Positions 51,411 to 59,720 of a DNA stretch of 64,000 nt are shown here, piece by piece. Position 1 is the first letter of the stretch. The number at the start of each line of letters is the position of its first letter. The DNA lies in the NCBI GenBank assembly GCA_913776615.1, contig CAJYPK010000060.1, positions 27,204 through 91,203 of the forward strand. Reading direction: 5' to 3'. A program made the position numbers and the translations under genes. The DNA is from an uncultured Hymenobacter sp. Lineage in GTDB: Bacteria > Bacteroidota > Bacteroidia > Cytophagales > Hymenobacteraceae. The notes below the pieces were generated by a model. That model was given only the letters and a program-made list of their open reading frames with translations. It was not told the DNA's origin and did no database searches.

Positions 51411-51800
51411 TTAAAAATTCCACTCGGCATATTGCAGCACCACCCGGTACCCATCGGGATCGGCAAAAGTGCGGCCCTGCCGGTCCCAGTACGCATTGTG
51501 GGCGGGCACGGCCGGGTAGCCGTGGGCCAGCATCCGGGCCACGGCAGCTTCCCAGGCGGCGCGCTCGGGCAGGTAAAACACTAGCAGATTTTCGGCAGTG
51601 GGGGCCGGGGGCACCACGTGGCCAGCCTGTTGAGTAAACTCCAGATGGTACGGGGCCCGCGGGTGGCCCAGCATCAGCCCATCAAAGCCATCATGGCCCG
51701 CGAAAGCATACAACTCTTGCAAGCCCAGACCTTCCACGTAAAAATGCCGCAGCGCCGCCAGGTTATTGGTCGGCCGCGCTACGCGAAGCTTCGGAATCAT
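51411..51800 (-). CDS. VOC (glyoxalase-fold) protein inside the selenium unit
   Basis: A 129-residue vicinal oxygen chelate protein. PTNNLAALRHFYVEGLGL at the start and YWDRQGRTFADPDGYRVVLQ at the end are the two beta-alpha-beta halves. Potential metal ligands are H in YHLEFTQ and E/D near the C terminus, but the set is not obvious. It starts inside mnmH (38-nt overlap) and ends 20 nt before selD, so it is cotranscribed with both. Its role is unknown; placement between two selenium enzymes makes a link with selenium or thiol/selenol chemistry possible, without direct evidence. Confidence 0.85.
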   Translation of the reverse strand: MIPKLRVARPTNNLAALRHFYVEGLGLQELYAFAGHDGFDGLMLGHPRAPYHLEFTQQAGHVVPPAPTAENLLVFYLPERAAWEAAVARMLAHGYPAVPAHNAYWDRQGRTFADPDGYRVVLQYAEWNF

Positions 51801-52830
51801 GAGCTGTAGTAGAGGTGAAGGTTTCGGGCAGGTCGGTGGCCAGCACCCGCGCGGCGTTGGCGGCCGCGTCGGTACCCTCGGCGGCTACCGTGGTGGCGGG
51901 GCGCCCGGCCAGCCCGTAGGCATAGGTCTTATCGTAATAAGCCAGTACCAGCTCCACCATCCGGGACATGTCGTTGTCGGCAATGGCCCCGAGGGCTTCC
52001 TTGGTGACGAGGCCACCCAGGCGCTTACGCAGGCGCAGCACGGCGTTGGCCAGCTCGCCGGCCGGGTGGCGACCATAGTCGGCGGCCAGGTACTGCACGC
52101 GGGCGGCCGGGGGCACGTCGAGCACGAGCAGCGGCGCGGCCTGCATTTGGGTAAAGAGCGCGCCGGGCAGGGCCAGGCTGCCGATGGTGCGGCTTTCATC
52201 CTCCACCCAAGTCGGCCGGTCGGCCGGCAGGGCAGCCAGCGCCACGGCCAAGTCGTTTTCAAACTGCTCCTGGGTGGGCTGCGCCGGCTGGCCCAGGCTG
52301 CCAAACGACGAGCCCTGGTGGCGGGCCAGGTGTTCGAGGTCGAGCACCGGTTCGCCGCGCCGGGCCAGCTCGTGCAGCACGGCCGTTTTGCCGCTGCCGG
52401 TGTAGCCGCCCAATACCCGTAAGGGGCGCGGGCGGGCTATTTCGGCCAGCACCCACTGGCGAAATTCCTTGTAGCCCTTGTCGAGCAGGTTGACGTGCAG
52501 GCCGCCCAGCTCCAGCAGCCACTGCACGGCCCCGCTGCGCATGCCGCCGCGCCAGCAGTGCAGGCGCACTTCCTGGCCGGGGGCCAGCTTCTTGGCCTGC
52601 TCGACCATCGTCCGCATCTTGGGACCGAAAAAATCAAGCCCCAGCAGCACGGCCTTTTCGGGGTTGACCTGCTTGTAGGTAGTGCCGATGCGGGCGCGCT
52701 CCTCGTCGGTAAACAGCGGTAGATTCAGCGCCCCCGGAATGTGCCCCTGCGCGTACTCGGCCGGAGCCCGCACGTCGAGGATGGGGCCGGTGGCAGCGGT
52801 AAGAAAATCGGCGATTGGGTGACGAGGCAT
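51763..52830 (-). CDS. mnmH: tRNA 2-selenouridine synthase
   Basis: A 355-residue enzyme (SelU/YbbB) that replaces sulfur by selenium at the wobble uridine of tRNA-Lys, -Glu and -Gln, through a geranylated intermediate. I start at ATG 52830. A rhodanese domain (1-125) has the active-site C92 in LHCWRGGMRSG. A P-loop domain follows with GGYTGSGKT at 141-149 and LDLEHLARHQGSSFG, the MnmH signature. Its substrate selenophosphate comes from SelD in the same unit. The last 38 nt overlap the start of the VOC gene. Confidence 0.95.
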   Translation of the reverse strand: MPRHPIADFLTAATGPILDVRAPAEYAQGHIPGALNLPLFTDEERARIGTTYKQVNPEKAVLLGLDFFGPKMRTMVEQAKKLAPGQEVRLHCWRGGMRSGAVQWLLELGGLHVNLLDKGYKEFRQWVLAEIARPRPLRVLGGYTGSGKTAVLHELARRGEPVLDLEHLARHQGSSFGSLGQPAQPTQEQFENDLAVALAALPADRPTWVEDESRTIGSLALPGALFTQMQAAPLLVLDVPPAARVQYLAADYGRHPAGELANAVLRLRKRLGGLVTKEALGAIADNDMSRMVELVLAYYDKTYAYGLAGRPATTVAAEGTDAAANAARVLATDLPETFTSTTAHDSEASRSAADQ

Positions 52831-52994
52831 GGGGGGCAATTAGAAAGTCAAACTTACGGGTGCTGCGGCCGCACGACGGCGAACGCGGGCAACAGCAGTC
52901 TTTTTCAACCCTCTTTCAACCGAATGGGTTGCTCATCCTACCATAAGGCGGGTGAAAGCCCACCCTACGCGCAGGCACTTTTTAGCCGAATGGG

Positions 52995-53027
52995 TTGCCC
53001 ACCTTCCCGACGTGGGCAGTAAGTTTG
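52995..53027 (+). promoter_or_regulatory. Candidate promoter upstream of nuoM
   Basis: TAAGTTTG at 53020-53027 exactly matches TAnnTTTG, and TTG at 52995-52997 lies 22 nt upstream, the expected -33 position. The nuoM ATG is 58 nt downstream. The sequence around the TTG (CCGAATGGGTTGC) is duplicated at about 52919. Confidence 0.55.
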
Positions 53028-53085
53028 CAGCTAATTCGTGGTAAACTCACCGGGCTTCCGGCCGGTTTACCGTGCGCTTCCGCTA

Positions 53086-54573
53086 ATGCTGACAGCTTTT
53101 CTCGTCTTCTTCCCGCTTGCCGCCGCCCTTCTGTTGCACTTTGCCAAAGGCGGCGCGGCCCGCGCCCTGGCCCTGGGGGCCTCCCTGCTCGAATTTGCCG
53201 TAGCCCTCTACGCGGCCGGCTACTACTACGCCAGCGGGCGGCTGGGCAACCCAGCCAGCGGCTTCGACCTGAACCTGAACTGGATACCTTCGGCGGGCAT
53301 CAACTTTCACCTCGGCGTCGATGGCCTGAGCCTGTGCCTGATTCTGCTCACCACGGCACTGGTGCCCATTATCCTGGCCACGGCTTTCCGCCACGAAGAA
53401 TACGAGAACCCCGGCGCGTTCTACGCCCTGGTGCTGTTCATGCAAACCGGGCTGCTGGGGGTATTTACCGCGCTCGACGCGTTTGTATTTTACTTCTTCT
53501 GGGAAGTGGCCCTCATCCCGATTTATTTCCTGGCCGGGGCCTGGAGCCGCCACGAGCGCCGCATCCAGATTACGTTTAAGTTTTTCCTGTACACCATCAT
53601 CGGCTCGCTGTTCATGCTGGCTGGCTTCGTGTACCTCTACCTGCAAACCGGCCCCGCCGCCGGCTCGCTGGCGGCCCACTCGTCTGACCTGCAAGCTTTC
53701 TATAGCTTGAAGCTCAGCGCCTCCGAGCAGTCGTGGCTGTTCTGGCTCGTCTTCGCTGCCTTCGCCGTGAAGATGCCGATTTTCCCCTTCCACACCTGGC
53801 AGCCCGACACCTACACCGAGTCGCCGGCCCCGGCTACCATGCTGCTTTCGGGCATCATGCTTAAGATGGGCATCTACGGCTGCCTGCGCTGGCTACTGCC
53901 GGTAGTGCCGCTGGGCGTGAGCCAGTGGCAACAGCTGGTCGAGGTACTGGCCATCATCGGTATCATCTACGGCGCCATCATCGCCATCCGGCAGGATGAC
54001 ATGAAGCGGCTCATCGCCTACTCGTCGCTCTCGCACGTAGGTTTGATGATTGCCGGCGTGTTCTCGCTCAAGGCCATCGGCCTGCAAGGCACGGTGGTGC
54101 AGATGCTGGCCCACGGCGTCAACGTGGTGGGCATGTTCCTGGTGGCCGACGCCATCGAGCGCCGCACCGGCACCCGCAGCTTGGCCGAGCTCGGCGGCCT
54201 CACCCGCCGCACGCCGCTGCTGAGCGTGTGCTTTCTGGTGATGTTGCTCAGCACGGTGGCCCTGCCCCTCACCGGCGGCTTTGTGGGTGAGTTCCTGCTG
54301 CTGGCCGGCGTATACGAGTTCAACGCGTGGGCTGGTGCCATTGCGGGCCTCACCATCATCTTCTCGGCCGTGTACCTACTGCGCATGTACCAGCGCGCCA
54401 TGCTGGGGCCAGATTCGGCTTACTCGGAGACCATCACCGACCTGAGCGGGGCCGAGCTGGCCATGTTCGCGCCGCTCGTGGTGCTGGTGTTCTGGCTGGG
54501 CTTGTTCCCGGGCACGTTCCTGCACCTGGCCGAGCCGGTTACCCAAAGCATTCTGACGGCCGTCGGCCGCTAG
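53086..54573 (+). CDS. nuoM: NADH-quinone oxidoreductase subunit M
   Basis: A 495-residue inner-membrane antiporter-like subunit of complex I with about 14 membrane segments. I start at ATG 53086 (MLTAFLVFFPLAAALLL). Key features are GVDGLSLCLILLTTALVP, the proton-channel glutamate in FFWEVALIPIYFLAGAWS, the lysine in AAFAVKMPIFPFHTWQPDTY and LIAYSSLSHVGLMIAGVF (all in part). It pumps protons in the membrane arm. The other nuo genes are not upstream here; nuoM begins after its own promoter, and nuoN follows. An inverted repeat sits between nuoM and nuoN. Confidence 0.95.
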   Translation: MLTAFLVFFPLAAALLLHFAKGGAARALALGASLLEFAVALYAAGYYYASGRLGNPASGFDLNLNWIPSAGINFHLGVDGLSLCLILLTTALVPIILATAFRHEEYENPGAFYALVLFMQTGLLGVFTALDAFVFYFFWEVALIPIYFLAGAWSRHERRIQITFKFFLYTIIGSLFMLAGFVYLYLQTGPAAGSLAAHSSDLQAFYSLKLSASEQSWLFWLVFAAFAVKMPIFPFHTWQPDTYTESPAPATMLLSGIMLKMGIYGCLRWLLPVVPLGVSQWQQLVEVLAIIGIIYGAIIAIRQDDMKRLIAYSSLSHVGLMIAGVFSLKAIGLQGTVVQMLAHGVNVVGMFLVADAIERRTGTRSLAELGGLTRRTPLLSVCFLVMLLSTVALPLTGGFVGEFLLLAGVYEFNAWAGAIAGLTIIFSAVYLLRMYQRAMLGPDSAYSETITDLSGAELAMFAPLVVLVFWLGLFPGTFLHLAEPVTQSILTAVGR

Positions 54574-54580
54574 TCTTTTC

Positions 54581-54712
54581 AAGCTGTTAGCTAGTAGCTG
54601 CTGGCTACTAGCTCTCCTGCCTCCAAGAATCTGGCAAAACGTTCTTTTGCCATCGTACTACCTTGCTGATACTAGCATCAGCTAACGGCTAGCCGCTACT
54701 AGCTAACAGCTT
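54581..54712. repeat. Inverted repeat, 7-nt units (family B)
   Basis: The 18-bp perfect arms 54581-54598 and 54695-54712 are made of GCTGTTA/GCTAGTA heptads; a decayed extension continues inward. It lies in the nuoM-nuoN gap, a place where a strong terminator would not be expected within an operon. Confidence 0.88.
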
Positions 54713-54720
54713 AGAATACT

Positions 54721-56145
54721 ATGCTCCCCATCGTTCTCCTCTCCGCCTTCGGCATCGTCAACCTGTTCCTCGGCTTTTTGCGCTCCAACCGGGCGCTGCT
54801 GCCGTTCGTGCTGGTAGTGCTGGCCCTCGTGTTTGGCCTCAACCTGCTCGACTGGAACCACGCCGGTAGCTTGCCGGGCCTGTTCGACTCGCCCTACGTG
54901 GCCCAGATGCTCACCGTGGACAACTACTCGGTGGCCTTCAGCGGCATCGTGCTGCTGACGGCGCTGGTGCTGCTGCCCTTCTCGCGCTCCTACGTGGCGG
55001 CGGGCGAGCCCAACCTGGCCGAGTACTACTCGCTGTTGCTGTTCTCGCTGGTGGGCGCCATCATGATGGTGAGCTACAATCACCTCATCATGCTCTTCGT
55101 GGGCATCGAGATTCTGAGCATTAGCATGTACTGCCTGGCTGGCTCCGACAAGCGCAACGTGCGCTCCAACGAAGCGGCCCTTAAGTACTTCCTGCAAGGC
55201 GCTTTCGCCACCGGTATTCTGCTCTTCGGCATCGCCCTGCTGTACGGCGCTACCGGCACGTTCCAGCTCAACGAGCTGGCCGCCGGCATCGCCGCCCCGG
55301 CCAACGCCTCGCTCCAGCCCATGCTGTACGTGGGCGTCCTGCTGATGGTAATCGGCATCGGTTTCAAGATTTCGGCGGCCCCCTTCCACTTCTGGACGCC
55401 CGACGTGTACGAGGGCACGCCCACGTTCTTCACCGCCTTCATGAGCACGGTGGTAAAAACGGCGGGCTTCGCGGCCTTCCTCAAACTACTGGCCGTGGCC
55501 CTGCCCGGCACGAGCGCCGTGTGGCGACCGACCATCGTAGCCATGTGCGTACTCACGCTGCTGCTGGGCAACGTGGGTGCCGCCGTGCAAAGCAGCGCCA
55601 AGCGCATGCTGGCTTATTCCAGCGTATCGCACGCCGGCTACCTGCTGCTGGGCCTTGTGGCCGGGCGTGGGCAGTTGAGTGGCCCCGCCGCCCAAGGCAT
55701 CTTCTTTTACAGCCTGGCTTATTCCATCGCCACGGTAGCCGCCTTCGGCGTGCTCAAGCTGGTGTCGGAGCAGCGCGGCCGCGAGGACTACGCCGGCCTG
55801 GCCGGGCTGGCCCGTACCAACCCACTGCTGGCTTTCGTGATGACGGTAGCCATGCTGTCGCTGGGCGGCATTCCGCTCACGGGTGGCTTCTTCGGCAAGT
55901 TCTTCATCTTCGCGGCCGTGGCTACCCAAGGCTACATCTGGCTGGTAGTATTCGCGGTGCTGATGAGCATGGTGGGTATCTACTACTATCTGCGCCCCGT
56001 CATCGCCATGTACCTGCGCCCTGCCGAGCCGGGCACCGAGACGCCGATTGTGGTGGATGGCTTCCAGTCGGTTACACTAGTCGTGCTGGCTGTGCTGACG
56101 CTGGTACTCGGCATTCTACCCGGTTTCCTGAGCGGGCTGCTGTAG
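54721..56145 (+). CDS. nuoN: NADH-quinone oxidoreductase subunit N
   Basis: A 474-residue membrane subunit of complex I, homologous to NuoM. About 13-14 membrane segments are present. Characteristic motifs are YNHLIMLFVGIEILSISMYCL with the channel Glu, GIGFKISAAPFHFWTPDVYEG with the key Lys, RMLAYSSVSHAGYLLLG and GGIPLTGGFFGKFF. It completes the proton-pumping arm. It follows nuoM by 147 bp across a heptad inverted repeat, and ends with a strong terminator, so it is the last gene of the unit. Confidence 0.95.
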   Translation: MLPIVLLSAFGIVNLFLGFLRSNRALLPFVLVVLALVFGLNLLDWNHAGSLPGLFDSPYVAQMLTVDNYSVAFSGIVLLTALVLLPFSRSYVAAGEPNLAEYYSLLLFSLVGAIMMVSYNHLIMLFVGIEILSISMYCLAGSDKRNVRSNEAALKYFLQGAFATGILLFGIALLYGATGTFQLNELAAGIAAPANASLQPMLYVGVLLMVIGIGFKISAAPFHFWTPDVYEGTPTFFTAFMSTVVKTAGFAAFLKLLAVALPGTSAVWRPTIVAMCVLTLLLGNVGAAVQSSAKRMLAYSSVSHAGYLLLGLVAGRGQLSGPAAQGIFFYSLAYSIATVAAFGVLKLVSEQRGREDYAGLAGLARTNPLLAFVMTVAMLSLGGIPLTGGFFGKFFIFAAVATQGYIWLVVFAVLMSMVGIYYYLRPVIAMYLRPAEPGTETPIVVDGFQSVTLVVLAVLTLVLGILPGFLSGLL

Positions 56146-56166
56146 TATCTGATTGCTTTTCACATG

Positions 56167-56197
56167 AAAAAGGCCGCTGATACTCAGCGGCCTTTTT
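56167..56197. terminator. Bidirectional terminator after nuoN
   Basis: A perfect 14-bp stem (56167-56180 with 56184-56197) and 3-nt loop with A5 and T5 ends, 21 nt after the nuoN stop. It also faces the converging Lnt-like gene ending at 56414. Confidence 0.92.
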
Positions 56198-56413
56198 CTT
56201 TTCCTGCCGTAGCCCCAGCGGTTCTGTAGCGGTTGCTATTGCTAAGTCAGAGTACACTTTGCGCCGCTTACCGTAGGTACTTCACCCCCAACCTTTTCTG
56301 CCTTTAAGAGTGCGGTAATATTACTAGCATGACGGACGAGGTGGACGGGTGATTAAGTGATAATACTTTACAGGCAGCTTCGACCTTAGACCAGTGAGCA
56401 GTCTTCGAGGCTA

Positions 56414-57859
56414 TCAGTTTTCTCCTTGTCTCCAGCGGCCCATCGCCAATAAGCCGGCCCCAACCGCCACGCATAACCACCCCAGCCAATTGCCTAGCCG
56501 GGTGTAGGCCGTCGCCAGTGGGGCTCTCACTGGCACCCGCACCAGCAAGGTCTTACCTGGTAAGGAAGCGCTTGCCTGCTCGCCTAGCACGCGGCCGTAG
56601 GCGTCGCTCACGGTGAGCAGGCCGTCGCGGGAGGCCCGCACAACGAGGTAGCCATTTTCCACGCCCCGAGTGGCCGTCATGTCAGCGGCCAGGTAGCGGT
56701 CGGCGTAGAAATCCCAGGCGGGCACCAGCATAGCGGCTACTCGCCGCTGGCCGTAGACCCGGCCTAGCGCGGCAAAGTGCATGTCTTTACAAATAGCGAG
56801 GCCGTAGTCAGCCCCCAGCAGCGGCTGCACGTCATAGGCCTGGCCCACGGCCAGGCCGTGCTCGGGCGGGGCCAGGTAATGCTTTTGGTAGGTAGCCATC
56901 AGCGCCCCCGAGGGTGCGAACAGCCAAAGTAAGTTGCGGCCCGCCGGTTGGGCTTCTTCCACTACCCCGACCGCCAGCCACACGCGCTGCCGTGCGGCTA
57001 GCTGGCTTAGTTGCTGCCGTAAGGTATCGGCCTCGGCTGGGGGCAAGGAAGCTATTTTTTCCGGCAACACCACCACTTGCGCCCCTTGGGCTGCCAGCCC
57101 AGCCACGTGCTGCGCATACCGCCGCAGGATGGCGGTGCGGGTGGCGGCGGCCGTGTGGGCACCAATGCCCTCGTCGATAGCCGCTAGCCCGAACGTCGTG
57201 GTAGGGCCGCTGGCGGCTGGGGCCGCTTGCAAGCGCACTGTACCGTAGACCAGCGTACCGCCGAGGGCAATCCCGGCCAGCGCGTAGGCCCGCCAGCCGT
57301 AGCGCAGCTGGCGGCCGTAAGTAGCGGCCAGCGCCAGCGCGGCCGGTACCAGCGCGACCACGAAGAGCAAGCCCGCCACGCCCAGCACGGACGTCAGTTG
57401 CAAGGCGGGCAGAAACTTCACCTGCGAATACGCCAAGCTACCCCAGTTGCCATCGGGCAGCAAGGTGGCTTCGAGCGTATCGAGCCCGACCCAGAGCACG
57501 GGGTAAGCCAGCACCGTCCACCACGCCCGGTACTGCACCACCAGCCGCCGGCTGGCCCCTACCACGAATACCCAGGCCAGCGTTTGGGACCCCAGCACGG
57601 CGACGACGGCCGGCAGCGGCATAAGCTGGGCGAAATAAGGTGCGTTGACGCTCGTGCCAATGCCAGCGGCCAGCACCGTCAGCCAGCGCGCCCGGCCCGG
57701 GCTGCTGCGGTACGCCAGGCAGAGCAGGGGCACGGGCGCCAGCCAGGCCCACCACCATACCGGCTGCAATCCCACGACCGGGCGCAATGCCAGCCCGGCC
57801 AGCCCGGCGGCGATAAGTTGAAGCAGCAGTGAGCGAGTAGCCAGCCGGCGGGGTAGCAT
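56414..57859 (-). CDS. Apolipoprotein N-acyltransferase-like protein
   Basis: A 481-residue membrane protein, started at ATG 57859. Six to seven hydrophobic segments occupy residues 1-205. A carbon-nitrogen hydrolase domain (about 225-440) carries the catalytic triad E267 in VVLPEKIAS, K326 in YQKHYLAPPEHG and C357 in LAICKDMHF. A final membrane segment closes the protein. The layout is that of Lnt, which adds the third acyl chain to lipoproteins. Similarity is moderate, so a related acyltransferase or nitrilase-like role cannot be excluded. The S66 peptidase gene lies 65 nt upstream on the same strand. Confidence 0.82.
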   Translation of the reverse strand: MLPRRLATRSLLLQLIAAGLAGLALRPVVGLQPVWWWAWLAPVPLLCLAYRSSPGRARWLTVLAAGIGTSVNAPYFAQLMPLPAVVAVLGSQTLAWVFVVGASRRLVVQYRAWWTVLAYPVLWVGLDTLEATLLPDGNWGSLAYSQVKFLPALQLTSVLGVAGLLFVVALVPAALALAATYGRQLRYGWRAYALAGIALGGTLVYGTVRLQAAPAASGPTTTFGLAAIDEGIGAHTAAATRTAILRRYAQHVAGLAAQGAQVVVLPEKIASLPPAEADTLRQQLSQLAARQRVWLAVGVVEEAQPAGRNLLWLFAPSGALMATYQKHYLAPPEHGLAVGQAYDVQPLLGADYGLAICKDMHFAALGRVYGQRRVAAMLVPAWDFYADRYLAADMTATRGVENGYLVVRASRDGLLTVSDAYGRVLGEQASASLPGKTLLVRVPVRAPLATAYTRLGNWLGWLCVAVGAGLLAMGRWRQGEN

Positions 57860-57924
57860 CAAGGAGAAAGGCTTAGAGAGCTTTTATAAAGAGCAGTTCC
57901 TTAAAACCACTTTCACACCGCAGG

Positions 57925-58968
57925 TTAATACGTCAGAAAAATGCGCCGCTCGCGGCCCAGCACCCGCGCCGGCTGCCCGCTTGGCAATGCTAGCTGCGGG
58001 TCGGTATGGCCAAAATCCAGGTTCTGCACAATGGGGATGAGCGGGTTGTAGGCCCGCACGGCCTGGCTCACCGTGGCGCACTGCTGCTGGCAATAAGCGG
58101 CTTTCTGAGCTGACGTAAGTGGCTGGTCGAAGCTCCAGGCTTTCGGGCGGCCCACCAGAATGGCCTGGAAGTGCTGCAGCCAGCCGCGCTCACCAAAGCC
58201 AGTGAGCAGGTAGTCCAGCACCCAGGCGGGCGGCAGGGTTTCCGAGGTTTCGAGGTATAGAATGCAGCCCTGCAAATCAGCTACGCTCGGTAGGTATTTC
58301 CCGGCGGCTACCTGCGCCACCAGCGACTCGACGCAGCCACCCCACAGGCGACCCGCGCCATCGGCGGTACCCTCCCAGTGCCAGCCCTCGTTGGCTACCA
58401 GGGGGCGCGTCCGGCCCAGGTTGGCGGGGTCGGCCCAATCGAGGCCTTCGTCGGTATAGGTAGCGGCGGGCCTGATTTCCACCTCGCCGCAGCGGAACAA
58501 GGCATTAGCGAGCGACTGCACGGTATAGTCGTGCATTTGCCCTTCCATTGCCAGCTGGGTCATTACTGCGCCGCCGTAGTACGAGGGAATGCCCAGCCCC
58601 CAAAGAAACGCGTGCAGGTGCGTATTGTCGCTGAAGCCAAAAAACGGCTTGGGATGGGCCAGGAACACGGCGGGGTCCAGGTACTTGAGGAGCTGAAGCT
58701 GGTCGTTGCCGCCGATGGAAGCAAACACTGCCTTATTGGCCGGGTCGGCGAAAGCCCGCATCAGGTCGTGCGCCCGGTCGGCCAGCGGGGCCTGCATCCG
58801 GCGGGTGGTCGGGTACTCCACCGGGTTGAGACCGAATACCTCGCGCAGGCGCTGCAAGCCCAGCTCCTGCACCCACGGAAAAAGCCCGGGTAGCCCCGCC
58901 GAGGGCGATACGATGGCTACCTGGTCACCGCGCGTCAGTTTGGGTAGCGTTGCAAAAGATTTCGTCAT
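57925..58968 (-). CDS. S66 family LD-carboxypeptidase, MccF type
   Basis: A 347-residue serine peptidase. GDQVAIVSPSAGLPGLFP opens the fold; SIGGNDQLQLLKYLDPAVF and the nucleophile S113 in GFSDNTHLHAFLWG are S66 signatures, with the His in FGHTDPQLALPSG near the C terminus. The shape is closer to MccF (microcin C7 self-immunity) than to LdcA. Family members trim the L-D bond of peptidoglycan stem peptides or cleave acyl-sulfamate-type compounds. It is cytoplasmic. A transcript including the Lnt-like gene is likely. Confidence 0.9.
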   Translation of the reverse strand: MTKSFATLPKLTRGDQVAIVSPSAGLPGLFPWVQELGLQRLREVFGLNPVEYPTTRRMQAPLADRAHDLMRAFADPANKAVFASIGGNDQLQLLKYLDPAVFLAHPKPFFGFSDNTHLHAFLWGLGIPSYYGGAVMTQLAMEGQMHDYTVQSLANALFRCGEVEIRPAATYTDEGLDWADPANLGRTRPLVANEGWHWEGTADGAGRLWGGCVESLVAQVAAGKYLPSVADLQGCILYLETSETLPPAWVLDYLLTGFGERGWLQHFQAILVGRPKAWSFDQPLTSAQKAAYCQQQCATVSQAVRAYNPLIPIVQNLDFGHTDPQLALPSGQPARVLGRERRIFLTY

Positions 58969-59018
58969 ACCTGTTCTTAAGTTCGATTAGCGCTGTGCTG
59001 GCAGGCTCCGGCTCGGGG

Positions 59019-59720
59019 TTACAGCGAGGGACCGGCAATAAGGGCCCGAAAGGCCGCCCGGTACGACTCCCCGACGGGTAGAAACCGCCCTCCCACCTGC
59101 ACTTTGTCTTTATAAACAGCCTCAAGGGCCTCTAAGGCAACAATGTAGGAGTGGTGGATGCGCACGAAGCGATCGGGCGGCAGCTGCTGCACCAGCACCT
59201 TGAGTTGCACGAGGCCCACCACCTTCTGCTGGCGGGTGTGAATGGCTACGTAGTCGCGCAGGCCCTCCACGTACAGAATATCTTCCCAGCGCACTTTCAC
59301 CCGCCGGGGACCATCTTTGACGAAGAGAAACGGCGGCGGGGAGGCAACTAACGGTGGAGCAGCGGGCCGCCGGGCGTAGGCTTTGTGGGCGGCTCGCAGA
59401 AAGCGTTCCAGCGTAATGGGCTTGAGCAAATAATCTACCGCATCGAGCTCGTAGCTGGGCAGCGCGTATTCGGAGTGGGCCGTTGTGAACACCACCAGCG
59501 GCGGCTGGGGCAGGCTGCGCAGTAGCTCCAGCCCCGTGAGCTCGGGCATGTGCACATCCAGAAACAGCAGGTCGATCGCGGCGGTGCGCAACGCCTCCAG
59601 GGCGGCCAGCGGACTGGCACAGGCGGCGTGCAGGTCCAGAAACGAAACCTTACTCACATAGTCGGTGAGTAAGTGGCGAGCCAGGGGCTCGTCGTCCACG
59701 ATGAGGCAGCGCAGGCTCAT
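59019..59720 (-). CDS. LytTR response regulator
   Basis: A 233-residue regulator. The receiver domain (1-115) has the acidic pocket D9-D10 in IVDDEP, phosphoacceptor D55 in FLDVHMPE and K in LLKPI. The LytTR DNA-binding domain (about 130-230) shows FVKDGPRRVKVRWEDILYVEGLRDYVAIHT and FVRIHHSYIVAL (in parts). The cognate histidine kinase overlaps its start by 4 nt. Together they form a LytS/AlgZ-type two-component system common in Bacteroidota; targets are unknown. Confidence 0.95.
   Translation of the reverse strand: MSLRCLIVDDEPLARHLLTDYVSKVSFLDLHAACASPLAALEALRTAAIDLLFLDVHMPELTGLELLRSLPQPPLVVFTTAHSEYALPSYELDAVDYLLKPITLERFLRAAHKAYARRPAAPPLVASPPPFLFVKDGPRRVKVRWEDILYVEGLRDYVAIHTRQQKVVGLVQLKVLVQQLPPDRFVRIHHSYIVALEALEAVYKDKVQVGGRFLPVGESYRAAFRALIAGPSL

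Noticed and set aside
50242..51414. 390-codon plus-strand frame opposite selD
   Set aside because: Shadow of selD; the minus strand carries the HGAGCGCK active site.
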